A stretch of DNA of 64,000 nucleotides from Chitinophaga hostae (GCF_018224885.1 NZ_JAGTXB010000023.1:62001-126000), one strand, 5' to 3'; shown: positions 28,306-38,100, counted from the first letter of the stretch. A program made the numbers and translations. Notes: generated by a model not told the origin, from the sequence alone.

Positions 28306-28442
28306 TTTATCCTGTTAATATTTCATCAACAGCCTTCGACCACAGAAAAAGGTAATTAGGAAAGCGTCAATATACAGGGCTGGCCCGCAGGTTGATGTTA
28401 TCCCTAAGCTTCATTCCACGAAAGCTCAAAAATCAGTTGTAT

Positions 28443-28615
28443 GGCAGGTATTCTGACTTATCTCTGCTTCAGGCGACCTTCCCATTGAATGATCAACAGT
28501 GGTCTGTGTAGTGATGCCTGGGCATTATTTGGAGACTTACAGCAGCGGGACTGTCCGGGATTTTCACCCGTGTTCCCTTTTAATTATTCATGCCCGGAGC
28601 GGACATGGATAAACC
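28443..28615 (-). promoter_or_regulatory. cobalamin (B12) riboswitch upstream of btuB
   Basis: Read on the minus strand it has GGTTTATCC, TTAAAAGGGAACACGGGTG, the B12 box AAATCCCGGACAGTCCCGC with CTGCTGTAAG, and the 3' element AAGTCAGAATACCTGCC. It lies 138 bases before the btuB start. B12 binding should lower receptor expression. Confidence 0.93.
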
Positions 28616-28624
28616 ATAACGGGG

Positions 28625-28655
28625 CAAAAGTAGGCTATTATTCTGTTGATTCAAA
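28625..28655 (-). promoter_or_regulatory. promoter of the btuB operon
   Basis: On the minus strand TTTG (28655-28652) and TACTTTTG (28632-28625) are 19 bases apart, an exact fit to the Bacteroidota promoter consensus. It would start transcription just ahead of the riboswitch. Confidence 0.7.
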
Positions 28656-28720
28656 ACAGAAGACAGGTTTGGGGGAATTTCCGCTGTTGGCGGGAAATGT
28701 GGTGATGTTCAGGAGATTGT

Positions 28721-29179
28721 TTATTTAGCAGCTCCTTCGGTGATGCAATCATCTTTACGCCTGGTATCTATGATGTACTGTATTTTCCAGGCGCCATCCA
28801 ATTGTACCAATTGGAACGAGTTAACACCGCAATGTGAAAATTTCTCTTTGAAATAAAACCGGTAGGGAGTCCATACAGATGCCAGTGTGCCGTCGACCAG
28901 GATGGTGCCGAATTCGATCCGTTCGTCTGCGGCGTTGGGCGGCAGTTTTCCGATGCCGGAGGCAAAGTCATCGATGGAAGAAGTATGTACAGGTTTGTCT
29001 TTAGAGATGGATTGCAGCCTGGCGTCGGGGGCAAAACAGGCTTTGAGACCGGTGCTGTCTGCATTCCGCAGGGCGGTAAAGAGTTGGTTGATGGTGGCTT
29101 TGATGGCATCCGCAGGCGCCTGTGCAGCGGAGAGGATGGGCATTGCAATAAGCAGGAAGAGCAAAAAGGGGCGTTGCAT
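28721..29179 (-). CDS. secreted SnoaL/DUF4440-like (NTF2-fold) protein
   Basis: A 152-residue protein, started at MQRPFLLFLLIAMPILSAAQ, a clear signal peptide; the frame runs 27 codons further up without a reason to use it. The mature part has the NTF2-like pattern (AIKATINQLFTALRNADSTG; WKIQYIIDTRRKDDC). Such proteins may be small hydrolases or isomerases or only bind ligands; no catalytic assignment is possible. It is monocistronic, between the MFS gene and the btuB leader. Confidence 0.75.
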   Translation of the reverse strand: MQRPFLLFLLIAMPILSAAQAPADAIKATINQLFTALRNADSTGLKACFAPDARLQSISKDKPVHTSSIDDFASGIGKLPPNAADERIEFGTILVDGTLASVWTPYRFYFKEKFSHCGVNSFQLVQLDGAWKIQYIIDTRRKDDCITEGAAK

Positions 29180-29243
29180 TTTTTTCTTACTAAGATAAAT
29201 GATTTTGTAACACCTGCTTCTACCACTCATCACGGAGAAACCG

Positions 29244-30782
29244 TTAGTGGTCCAGCACAATCACATTGGCAGCCGCTTTCTTTTTGGCGGAAGCAATCAG
29301 TAATAACGGTAACGCAACTACGAAAATAATTCCTACCAGCAGGAATGCGTCGCTGAAACTAAGTATTGTACTCTGTTTAACGACAATATTGTCGAGCGCT
29401 TTTAATGCTTTGCTGTGTGCGTCGGGCGGGGTGGCGCCTTGGCTCAGGAAGAAATGGGTATAGTTGCTGATGCGGGTGGTGACGGCGGGATTATCGATAT
29501 TAAGATGGCTTACCAGGTCGGACCGGTGTTGGGCATTGCGGTTGGCGAGATAGGTATTCACCATGGCAATGCCAAAGGAGCCACCGAGTTGCCGCATCAT
29601 GTTATTGAGCGCTGCGCCCTGTGGTATATCGGATGCGGACAAGGAAGACACGGCCAGCGTGGTGAGCGGCACGGTTACCAGCGCCAGGCCAACACCGCGC
29701 CATATGAGGAACACGGTGATATCGGCGGCAGTGGCGTCCTGGTTCAACTGCGACATCTGCCAGCTGAAGAGTATAAACAGTCCCATGCCGGCAACTATGA
29801 GGAATACCGGCGATATGCCACGTTGCAGCAGTCGCGCGGAAATGATGAGTCCCCCGATGGCCAGGCAGGCGCCGGGCAGCAATAGTAAGCCCGTTTGCAG
29901 TGGCGTGAAGTTCAGCAGCCGCTGTGCAAATACCGGTGTCAAAAATACAGAGCTGAATATTCCCATGCCTGATACGAATGTGAGAATGGCGGCAATGCTG
30001 AGGTTACGGCTTTTCAATACCCGCAGGTTCACCACCGGGTATTTGATCCGCAGTTCCCACCAGATAAACAGGAGAATGCTGAAACCGGCAATCACCGACA
30101 GCCAGGTGATGTAAGGTGCTTCAAACCAGTCGTCGGTTTCCCCGCGTTCCAACACTGTTTGCAGGGCGCTTACCCCTACGGCCAACAGCAGGATACCGGT
30201 CCAGTCGATTTTATCATGGTCGGATACTTCGCCCGGTTCTTTCAGTAGTAAATAACAAATGGCCGCCACTATGATGCCGATCGGTATGTTGATATAAAAG
30301 ATCCAGGGCCAGGAGCAGAACTCGGTGATATAGCCGCCGAGGGTGGGACCTATAGTAGGACCAATAAACACGCCTACACCGAATAGTGCGCTTGCCACGT
30401 TTCTTTTTTCTTTTGGAAACAGTTCAAAGATGATGACCTGTGAAACGGAGAGCAGTGCGCCGCCACCGATGCCTTGCAGGAAACGGAATACCACCAGTAT
30501 CCAGATGTTGGTAGCCTGACCGCACATCATGGAAAAGAAGGTGAAGGCCATGATGGAGCCAATGTAATAATTACGCCGTCCCAGTTTACCAGCCAGGAAC
30601 CCGGTGATGGGGATGATAATAACGTTGGCAATGGCATAGGCAGTAATGACCCAGGAGGTATCTTCCAGGGTGGAGCCCAGGTTACCGCTTATATGCGATA
30701 AGGCTACGTTTACAATAGAGGTGTCTATCAACTCCATGATGGCCGCTGTAATAACCGCCAGGATCAGTACTGTCCGTTGCAT
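29244..30782 (-). CDS. DHA2-type MFS drug exporter (EmrB/QacA family)
   Basis: A 512-residue protein with about 14 transmembrane segments. It has the DHA2 start motif (IDTSIVNVALSHISGNL), motif A (GFLAGKLGRRNYY) and the antiporter motif C (GVFIGPTIGPTLGGY). It should export hydrophobic compounds by proton antiport. A TetR-type operator lies 13 bases before its start, identical to the one before the SDR gene, so the TetR product encoded nearby probably represses it. Confidence 0.9.
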   Translation of the reverse strand: MQRTVLILAVITAAIMELIDTSIVNVALSHISGNLGSTLEDTSWVITAYAIANVIIIPITGFLAGKLGRRNYYIGSIMAFTFFSMMCGQATNIWILVVFRFLQGIGGGALLSVSQVIIFELFPKEKRNVASALFGVGVFIGPTIGPTLGGYITEFCSWPWIFYINIPIGIIVAAICYLLLKEPGEVSDHDKIDWTGILLLAVGVSALQTVLERGETDDWFEAPYITWLSVIAGFSILLFIWWELRIKYPVVNLRVLKSRNLSIAAILTFVSGMGIFSSVFLTPVFAQRLLNFTPLQTGLLLLPGACLAIGGLIISARLLQRGISPVFLIVAGMGLFILFSWQMSQLNQDATAADITVFLIWRGVGLALVTVPLTTLAVSSLSASDIPQGAALNNMMRQLGGSFGIAMVNTYLANRNAQHRSDLVSHLNIDNPAVTTRISNYTHFFLSQGATPPDAHSKALKALDNIVVKQSTILSFSDAFLLVGIIFVVALPLLLIASAKKKAAANVIVLDH

Positions 30783-30794
30783 TGTTATATTTTA

Positions 30795-30810
30795 TATACC
30801 AATCGGTATA
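30795..30810. promoter_or_regulatory. TetR-type operator before the MFS gene
   Basis: TATACCAATCGGTATA: half-sites TATACC and GGTATA around a 4-base centre. It is identical to the site at 31582 and close to that at 32231. Confidence 0.75.
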
Positions 30811-30827
30811 TTAAAAATGAAAATTTT

Positions 30828-31568
30828 TTAAGCGTTCCTACCCTGGTTCATTGCGGCAAAAGCGGCGGCGGGGGAGGATAAGCTCAGCTGGTATATTTGT
30901 TCGGTATCGCCTACGCGAATTTCGAATTCGTCTTTTTCCAATGCGGCTAAAAATTCGCTGGCTACCTGTTGTGGCGGAATGCCATTGGCGCCGCCGATGT
31001 CTTCGGAGAACGCTGTATTTACCAGTGGCGGCATCAGTTCAAATACCCGCAGTGGTGCAATGGAATGCCGCAGTGATAATGTATACGAGCGTAAAGCTGC
31101 TTTGCTGGCTGCATAAGTAGAAATGCCCGCAGATGGTGCAAAGGCAACGATGGAAGTTACATTCACAATAGCAGCTTCAGGTTGGCGGCGTAACAGTGGC
31201 AGCAATTGTTCTGTAAGCCTGATCACAGCGAAGTAGTTGGTTACCATTTCATCGGTGGCTTTGTCGGCCGCGTTGGCGGTGTCTGACAGTTGGTAGGCAT
31301 ATGCTTTGCCAGCGTTGTTGATCAAGATATTCAGTGCGGGAAAATCCTTTTGCAGGGTATGTACCAGTTTGGTAACATCATTCCCGTTGGTTACATCGCT
31401 GACGATGGTGGATACCCCTGGCAGTTCTTTCGCTGCCTGGGCCAGTCTTTCCGGGTTTCTGCCGGTAATGATTACTTTATTATTATTCTCCGTTAAAAGT
31501 TTGGCAATGGCCAGGCCAATGCCGGCACTGCCCCCGGTGATCAGCACCGTATTTCCTGATGTTTTCAT
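30828..31568 (-). CDS. classical short-chain dehydrogenase/reductase (DltE-like)
   Basis: A 246-residue SDR with the cofactor motif TGGSAGIGLAIAKLL, the NNAG motif (ILINNAG), catalytic Ser in VNVTSIVAFAPSAG and the active-site YAASK (YxxxK). It is predicted to oxidise or reduce an unknown substrate with NAD(P). It is preceded by a TetR operator and lies between the regulator and the exporter, which suggests a detoxification unit. Confidence 0.9.
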   Translation of the reverse strand: MKTSGNTVLITGGSAGIGLAIAKLLTENNNKVIITGRNPERLAQAAKELPGVSTIVSDVTNGNDVTKLVHTLQKDFPALNILINNAGKAYAYQLSDTANAADKATDEMVTNYFAVIRLTEQLLPLLRRQPEAAIVNVTSIVAFAPSAGISTYAASKAALRSYTLSLRHSIAPLRVFELMPPLVNTAFSEDIGGANGIPPQQVASEFLAALEKDEFEIRVGDTEQIYQLSLSSPAAAFAAMNQGRNA

Positions 31569-31581
31569 GTTTTTTTGTTTT

Positions 31582-31597
31582 TATACCAATCGGTATA
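31582..31597. promoter_or_regulatory. TetR-type operator before the SDR gene
   Basis: TATACCAATCGGTATA, the same 16 bases as at 30795, located 13 bases before the SDR start. Confidence 0.75.
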
Positions 31598-31618
31598 TTT
31601 ATAAAGAAAAAATTTTAA

Positions 31619-32203
31619 TTAGAGGTCGTTGATGATTTTTTCCACGGATTGCATGATAGTCTTCCGGTAGTTCATTTTGCCGGTTAGTTTCGCAATCATA
31701 ATACAGCCTTCAATAATAGCGATCATGGTGAGGGCGGTTTGTTCCGCGTTGGCATGTTTGCTGAATTCTCCCTGTTCTATTCCTTTTTCGATAATGCCGG
31801 TGATTGTATTTTTCCAGTTATGGATGGCGTCCGCCGCTTTTTGTTTCAGCAGGGGGTGGGTGTCATCGGCCTCTATGGCCGTATTCAGAATAGGGCAACC
31901 GCCCACAGGGAAAGGATGTTTCAGGAAATTCTCATATACATGCACATAAACCAGCAGCTTATCTTTACAGGTTGTTTTTTTGTCCATTTCCTGCCGGATG
32001 ATCACGCCTACTTTTTTAAGATTGTAATCAAAGCAGGCCATCGCCACTTCATCCTTATTGGCGAAGTTGCCGTAAATGCTGCCTTTTGTTAAGCCGGTAG
32101 CGTTGGTCATGTCGTTCAGAGAAGTGCCGGTATAGCCCTTCTCGTTGAAAACAGGGGCCGTCATCTCCACAATAAACTGTTTTGTTCTCTCTGCCTTATT
32201 CAT
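31619..32203 (-). CDS. TetR/AcrR-family transcriptional repressor
   Basis: A 194-residue protein, started at MNKAERTKQFIVEM; eight more upstream codons would run into the operator region. The N-terminal helix-turn-helix includes GYTGTSLNDMTNATGLTKGS followed by IYGNFANKDE. The C-terminal ligand domain resembles TetR_C proteins that respond to electrophiles or drugs. Three matching operators, one before itself and one before each of the next two genes, make this a compact local regulon. The inducer is unknown. Confidence 0.9.
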   Translation of the reverse strand: MNKAERTKQFIVEMTAPVFNEKGYTGTSLNDMTNATGLTKGSIYGNFANKDEVAMACFDYNLKKVGVIIRQEMDKKTTCKDKLLVYVHVYENFLKHPFPVGGCPILNTAIEADDTHPLLKQKAADAIHNWKNTITGIIEKGIEQGEFSKHANAEQTALTMIAIIEGCIMIAKLTGKMNYRKTIMQSVEKIINDL

Positions 32204-32230
32204 TTCTAAGGATGTTTGCCGACACAAAAA

Positions 32231-32246
32231 TATACCATTTGGTATT
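32231..32246. promoter_or_regulatory. TetR-type operator before the regulator gene
   Basis: TATACCATTTGGTATT, one half-site base off the other two operators, 27 bases before the TetR start. It suggests autoregulation with a slightly weaker site. Confidence 0.7.
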
Positions 32247-32275
32247 AAAAATAAAAAATTTTTTTGGCGGCGAGT

Positions 32276-32405
32276 TTTTTCTTGCCCAGGATTAACGGTG
32301 ATTATGATGATTTTCAGGATTTTATCCTTTGATTGTATTTGATTTTAAAAGATTTGGGGAGAGATAAGCGAATATCTTCCCAAATCTTCTGAAATCTTTA
32401 AAATT
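32276..32405. repeat. partial copy of the palindromic element (left arm plus centre)
   Basis: It starts at the tip motif CTTGCCCAGGATTAACGGTG and runs through the left arm and past the centre (GATAAGCGAATATC). It then breaks off in the right arm after CTTTAAAA, where the next copy begins. It carries TGAAATCTTTAAAA, a variant shared with the inverted copy at 33.5 kb but not with its direct neighbour. Confidence 0.85.
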
Positions 32406-32612
32406 TCCTGCCCAGGATTAACGGTGATTATGATGATTTTCGGGATTTTGTCCTTTGATTGTATTTGATTTTAAAAGATTTGGGGAGAGATAAGCGAGTA
32501 TCTTCCCAAATCTTCCCCAATCTTTTAAAATCAAAAAAATCATCAAAAAAAATCCTTGAAATCATCATAATCACCGTTAATCCTGGGCAAGACAATCCCG
32601 GGCAAGAAAACA
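32406..32612. repeat. long palindromic element 4
   Basis: A full element in direct tandem with the partial copy before it. Its two arms pair imperfectly with each other. Its left arm (TTTGATTGTATTTGATTTT) matches the right arm of element 5, and its right arm (AAAAAAATCATCAAAAAAAA) matches the left arm of element 5, so elements 4 and 5 are inverted copies. The right tip is doubled (ATCCTGGGCAAG then ATCCCGGGCAAG). Together with the partial copy it fills most of the 415-base gap between the TetR and methyltransferase genes. Confidence 0.88.
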
Positions 32613-32618
32613 TTCACT

Positions 32619-33350
32619 TTACTTTATGGTTTCCACCATCAGGAAAATAGGCCGCCGCGTTTCGTCCTGCATCTCAGGGTATTTTTGGATGAGTTCAGGA
32701 GAAGGCCCGGGCTCGGAGATACTGTTGATACGGAATCCGGCGAGTATAAGACTGTTGAGCAGTGTGGCGGTGGTGCGGTGGTATTTGATAACGTCGGTAT
32801 CCAGGAACCGGGTATGCCGCAAGCCTTCATCCTGGTAATGGTCTACCGGCCAGTGCAGGCGGTTGCCGGCAGCATCATGGTACCAGTTCTGCGCGGCATT
32901 GGCGGTAAATACGGGATGTTCAACAGACAGTACAAAGCTGCCGCCGCTTTTGAGGCAATCGTATACTTTGCGGCAAACCACTTCATATGCGGCTACATAA
33001 TGAAGGGCCAGGGAGCTGATCACCACATCAAAAGTGCCGGGAGCAAAGTCAATATCTTCAATAGCCTGCTGCCGGTACTCAATCCCGGGATCGCTGCCGG
33101 TGTTCCTGGCACGTTCCAGCATTTTGGCTGAAATATCGACGCCCACAACATGGGCCGCTCCCTGTTCCCGGGCATAGCGGCAATGCCAGCCAAAGCCACA
33201 GCCCAGATCCAGCACTTTTTTGTCCTGCAGTGAAGGCAACATGGCCCGGAACGTTTGCCATTCCCCGGCAGCATTAAGGCCATCTACTGAACGGGGCATC
33301 CGGCTGTAGCTGTCAAAAAAAGCGGGGTCGTCGTATTTATTCTCTTTCAT
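32619..33350 (-). CDS. SAM-dependent class I methyltransferase
   Basis: A 243-residue protein, started at MKENKYDDPAFF; the frame extends 31 codons more but with no family match. Motif I is VLDLGCGFGWHCRYA, followed by VVGVDISAKMLERAR and the motif IV region FDVVISSLALHY. The methyl acceptor is unknown. The gene is isolated: it sits between palindromic elements 4 and 5, which are inverted copies of each other. Confidence 0.9.
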   Translation of the reverse strand: MKENKYDDPAFFDSYSRMPRSVDGLNAAGEWQTFRAMLPSLQDKKVLDLGCGFGWHCRYAREQGAAHVVGVDISAKMLERARNTGSDPGIEYRQQAIEDIDFAPGTFDVVISSLALHYVAAYEVVCRKVYDCLKSGGSFVLSVEHPVFTANAAQNWYHDAAGNRLHWPVDHYQDEGLRHTRFLDTDVIKYHRTTATLLNSLILAGFRINSISEPGPSPELIQKYPEMQDETRRPIFLMVETIK

Positions 33351-33467
33351 ATCACCTGGATTTACCATGAAAATTAAAAATAGTAAAAAGAGACCAGGAT
33401 AGTGTATATGCAGTAGCATGCAGACAATGCCGGGCGGCGACAACCCGGCTTTTAGTTAATACGCGTT

Positions 33468-33680
33468 TTTTTTCTTGCCCAGGATTTTCTTGCCCAGGAT
33501 TAACGGTGATTATGATGATTTCAAGGATTTTTTTTGATGATTTTTTTGATTTTAAAGATTTCAAAAGATTGGGGAAGATATTCGCTTATCTCTCCCCAAA
33601 TCTTTTAAAATCAAATACAATCAAAGAATAAAATCCTTGAAATCATCATAATCACCGTTAATCCTGGGCAAGAAAAATTC
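33468..33680. repeat. long palindromic element 5 (inverted copy of element 4)
   Basis: It has the doubled tip CTTGCCCAGGATT on the left, centre GATATTCGCTTATC, and a single tip on the right. Its reverse complement follows the partial copy at 32276 and element 4 almost base for base. It sits in the 346-base gap 33351-33696; the first 115 bases of that gap show nothing I recognise. Confidence 0.9.
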
Positions 33681-33696
33681 GCTGCATTTAACACTC

Positions 33697-35124
33697 CTAC
33701 ATCCTTCCTACCTGGACGGTTTCTATACCCAGTATATTTCCCAGTTTTTCAATCTTGTCTGCAATATGTCCTATTCCGATGGCGCAATGATGCGCGGGGC
33801 CTTCTTTACACCAGTTATTGACAAAGGTTTTTATGTCGAGCGAAAATTTATAGCGGCTGTTGGTGTTACCAATTTTCAGAATGGGGCCAGGTACTGAGTT
33901 GCCTTCCGCTACCAGTAGTTTTAATTTCCCGTTGTTGGTTTCTACTACTGACAGGAGGGTAACAGGACCATGTTTGACTTTCATTTCAATAGAAAGTCCT
34001 TTACCGGGTTTACCGTGATATACACCTAAGGGTCTCAGCAGCGGGCGTCCTTCTGCAATGGCCAGATGGCCGGGGCCATCGTGGCCCATCAGGATAATAT
34101 CTTCTTTAAAATCCATGCCGTAGAATTCTGTAAAGGAGCCGCCGGCATTGAACAGGTCAAGGATTTTCATGGCCTGTGCATTTTTTACTTCGTATTCTCC
34201 TGCTACGGGAACGGCATGTGCGGTTAAGATAGAATTGCCGGTAATAACGGAAGAAATGAGGTTTTCGTATTCTCCTTCCGGTGCGCCTTCGTAGTAATAA
34301 CAAAGAGAACCCAGCTGGTGATGCGCCACCATTTTATCCAGCGCCACGGCGGTATGGGCGGCGCGTACAATTTCATGTGGCGGGCATTCTTCCAGTACTT
34401 CCATTTCCCGGTGGATCTGCTGCATTTTATCACTGATTTCTTCGGGTGTTACCTGTTGATGAAAGCTGGCGAGGTCGCACATTTCAAGATGTTGTATATG
34501 TCCGCCAAAGGTAGCTGCCTGCAGGGTAAGGTCTGAGTAAATGTCGAGCATTCCGTTATAGTAATGTCCCAATACGCCGAGCCGGTTATTCCGCATGGCG
34601 GTGGCTACGGTGGCTGCCTCTTTCCAGGCGGCTATTTCCTGCCATGCTGCGGTATCATCGAGTGTGCCGGTTACCTGGTAGAACTGTATGCCGGCGCGGT
34701 TAAATACATTGGCTATTTCCGGTACGGCGCATGCCTGGCAATTGGCGAGCCATTCGCCGGTCATGATACCACGATCGCCGAGGCTGTTGAACCAGTCGTA
34801 GTCAATGGCATCTACAGGTTGCAGGTTCAGGATGACCACCGGTACTTTCGCTTTTTGCACTACGGGCAGTACGGTGGCGGAGAGGGCGTAGGTAGATACG
34901 TACAGGAAAATAATACTGACATCTTCCTGTTTAAAGAGGGCAGCAGCTGCCCGCGCTTTTTCTACAGAGTCTACCAGTCCTGCGTCCAGTACGGTAACCG
35001 CGTTATCGCCGAGCTTTCCGGCGATGATACGTTGATAGCCCTCAAGCCGTTCTTTCAGTCCTTCAAATTGTGGCCAGTAGGTAGCCAGCCCTATTCCGAA
35101 TAATCCAACTTTAATATTCGCCAT
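33697..35124 (-). CDS. L-arabinose/L-fucose isomerase-like protein
   Basis: A 475-residue protein of the arabinose/fucose isomerase fold. The start KVGLFGIGLATYWPQF and the conserved NLQPVDAIDYDWFNSLGDRG and RLGVLGHYYNGMLD stretches are typical of isomerase-like proteins in glycan loci. A ketose/aldose isomerisation of a deoxy- or pentose sugar is likely, but these relatives often differ from true AraA. It follows the GH106-like gene by 15 bases, so it could handle the sugar that enzyme releases. Confidence 0.78.
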   Translation of the reverse strand: MANIKVGLFGIGLATYWPQFEGLKERLEGYQRIIAGKLGDNAVTVLDAGLVDSVEKARAAAALFKQEDVSIIFLYVSTYALSATVLPVVQKAKVPVVILNLQPVDAIDYDWFNSLGDRGIMTGEWLANCQACAVPEIANVFNRAGIQFYQVTGTLDDTAAWQEIAAWKEAATVATAMRNNRLGVLGHYYNGMLDIYSDLTLQAATFGGHIQHLEMCDLASFHQQVTPEEISDKMQQIHREMEVLEECPPHEIVRAAHTAVALDKMVAHHQLGSLCYYYEGAPEGEYENLISSVITGNSILTAHAVPVAGEYEVKNAQAMKILDLFNAGGSFTEFYGMDFKEDIILMGHDGPGHLAIAEGRPLLRPLGVYHGKPGKGLSIEMKVKHGPVTLLSVVETNNGKLKLLVAEGNSVPGPILKIGNTNSRYKFSLDIKTFVNNWCKEGPAHHCAIGIGHIADKIEKLGNILGIETVQVGRM

Positions 35125-35139
35125 GTCGTATGATCGTTT

Positions 35140-38100
35140 TTATTTCCCCGCAAGTTGTTCCACATCAAAATCACTCATCATCCCGTAGTCATAGGTATCA
35201 TAGGCATTTCCTGCGGGGTGCCGTTTCACGTTCAGGAAATGCCAGGGAGATACCAGCCCGGGTCGGGGTTGATTGTGATGCGGCCCCAGGGTGTTTTTCA
35301 AACTACCGGAGATCATCACTTCTACGGTGTTGTCACCCTCCCGCATATAGGAAGAAATGTTAAGGGTATAAGGAGGTATGTCGATGATACCTGCTTCTTT
35401 TCCATTTACTTTTACCGCTGCTGCGGTGCCTTTCCAGTCGTTTAATTTTACCTGGTAGCTGTTCCGGGTGGAAGCGCGTACCTGTTTTGTATAGGCTACG
35501 CTGTGTCCGTACAAAGGCATGCCCATGGTACGCCAGCTGCCTAAGGAGAGCGGCGCTTCTTTCTGTATTTCAAAGCCTTTGTCTGCCGAAGCAAGACTAA
35601 AATCCCCGAGTATATACACGGGTTCTATTTCTGCCAGAACGCGCATAGGCGCAGCCGTTATTTCCAGCACATTATCGCCGCTTTTGGCGCGCTGGCTGAT
35701 GTCATATACTGCAAATCCTTTATCCAGCCACCAACGGCCCTTTAATGGGCGTAACGCTTGCCCGTTCAGGGTCACCTGCCAGATTTCCGGCCGCTCTACC
35801 ACTGCCTGCATGTTTTTGGTATCTGCACCGTTGATGGTAAAATGATACCTGGCGCTTACTTTGGTATTACGGGAAAAAGTATCCCGCTCTATGGTCTGTT
35901 GCTTAAATTGTACGGATGTATTCCAGGGATTGCCGTTACGAAATCCGAAATGTTTGAACGTAATATCTGCTGCTTTTAAAACGTGGATATCATTGTAACT
36001 GCTATCGCCTACACGAAGATCACAGAAGTCGACCGTTAGCACATTAGGAGAAAGCCGTTTGATGCTAACCGGCGAGCCTTTTACCGGCTGCCCGGTCTGG
36101 GGCGGAGTGTATGATTTACTGATGTGCATGGGTTTATCTGCCGCAAACAACAGCATGCTTCCTGCCGGTGGCAGGTCGTATTGCATGGTGATATAGCCGT
36201 TATTGTCTGTTTCCGGATAATCAACTATCTGCCCGGTGCGGAGGTCCATCAACAGCGCATCTTTTCCTTTTATGCGTACCTGTCCGCCTGCATGTTCGTG
36301 CATACTGGCGTTGGAGAGGAACAGCAGTTGTCCGTCGTCGAGCACGCGGCGGTGATGATAAAGATCGCCCTGCGTGGTATCCAGTTCCGGGAAGCTGATG
36401 GCAGGATCAGGGAGGTATTGCTGTATGGCTTGCTGGTCAGGTACGGGCATGGGGGTAAGCGATGTTTGCTGTAACCAGTTGTTGAGCGCTGTAGCAGGTG
36501 CGCCGTTGATATACCGGAGGTTTTCATACAACAATATTTTGCCGCCGGCGGCAGTATATTTTTGCAACAGCTGAAATGTGGCGCTGTCGAGATTTTCCAT
36601 GCCTGGTGGAATAATAACGGTATGATAGGCCCGCTCGCCCACGATGAATTGATCCTGCGCGGTACGTCCATGATCCCTGATGATATTTTCTGATCCCAGG
36701 TCGTATTCTACCTGGGCTTTTTCCAGCCGGGTAATAAAGGCCTGGAAGCTGTTGCCTATTTCGTTTATCCGTGGATTGGATTTATCATAGTTGAAATACA
36801 TCCATGCGCTGCTGGTGGGCTCCAGTATCAGTATGTCATTCTGTTGTTGTCCTCTCGACAGGGCGAGCGATAAACGGGCGAAATACTGGTTCTGTGGTGT
36901 ATAATAGGGCCATACCGGGTTCTGATAGGAAAACGACTGCGGGTAATCGTATTTGCGGGCGCCGGTCAGCGTCATGGTAGCCAGGTGCTGGTTGAGGGTG
37001 TTAATGCCGAGGGCATATTGCCAATCGCCCAGTCTTTTCATATCCATGAGCGTCAGCTCCCAGCCGCCACCGCCATAGGTTTCACAGAGCGTTCTTTTTT
37101 TGCCGAGCTGGTTGGCAACGCTGGCCAGCTCCTTTACTGAGCGGATATTGCCGAACTGGGCGTTGGGACTTTGCTCGTTAAACTGGTTAAACAGCATGTC
37201 TATCGCAGGCCGCTGATGCCAGGCATACATGGCCATGTTGTCGGGGCCACAGTTAGGGCTGGGCCATCCGTGTTCCCAGTAGTGGCCGGTCCACTCCAGG
37301 CCTTTCTTTTCTGTATAGGCATACATAGGTTTTGACCAGCGGTCAATGAATAGTTGCAGCAGCGTCTGGAAATAGTTATGTCTTGTTTTTTTCCAGTCGC
37401 CGGTTTCTTCAAACAGTTCCGGCAAATGCGGCGCCAGGTCATATCCCCAGGTTTGCCGGAAGTGGGCAAACAGATCCGGCGTCCACCGGATGTTACCGCC
37501 GCCCTGCACCTCTATGTTAGGCTCGTCTGAAAAAATGCCGGGCACTGTTTTCCCAAATTCTTTTCCCACGCTTTTTTCATAACCGCTCATGGTTACTTCA
37601 ATAAATTTCTCTGTTACTCCCGGCGCCATGAGGTCTACATAAGAGTAGCCGCCGTACCAGGGGGAGGTATGATAATAAGCTTTATTAAAGAGATAATAGT
37701 TGCCTGTTTTTCCCTTTTCTGCGGCCAGTTTACCGGTGATGTTAATAAATCGGCCCTGTTCTTCTTTCAGACAAATAAAAAATCGTTCAGCCGTATCCGG
37801 TAGTTGTACTGTTTTAACCAGGTGTAACATTTGTCCCTGGTTATAGGAAGACGGCATCGCAGCTGGTACATGGCCGCCGGCGAAGCCGCTGGGGTAGGAA
37901 TCTTCATCATAGATCCATACATCAAGACCCAGCTGCTTTCCTTTGTCTGCCGCATGTTTCCACAGATCAAACCAGTCGTCGGAAAGATATTCCGTTACAA
38001 GCCCCGGCCGCGGATGAACAAATACACCGCCAAAGCCATGACTTTTAAATTCCGTCATCATTGAGTCAATAATGGCCCGGGTTACTTTTGTATTCCATAC

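Noticed and set aside
28489..28728. 79-codon open frame upstream of btuB
   Set aside because: It lies over the minus-strand cobalamin riboswitch and promoter and has no protein-like pattern.
32428..32650. Open frames on both strands inside palindromic elements 4 (and 33352-33564 near element 5)
   Set aside because: They are by-products of the palindromic repeat, low in complexity, and mirror each other on the two strands.
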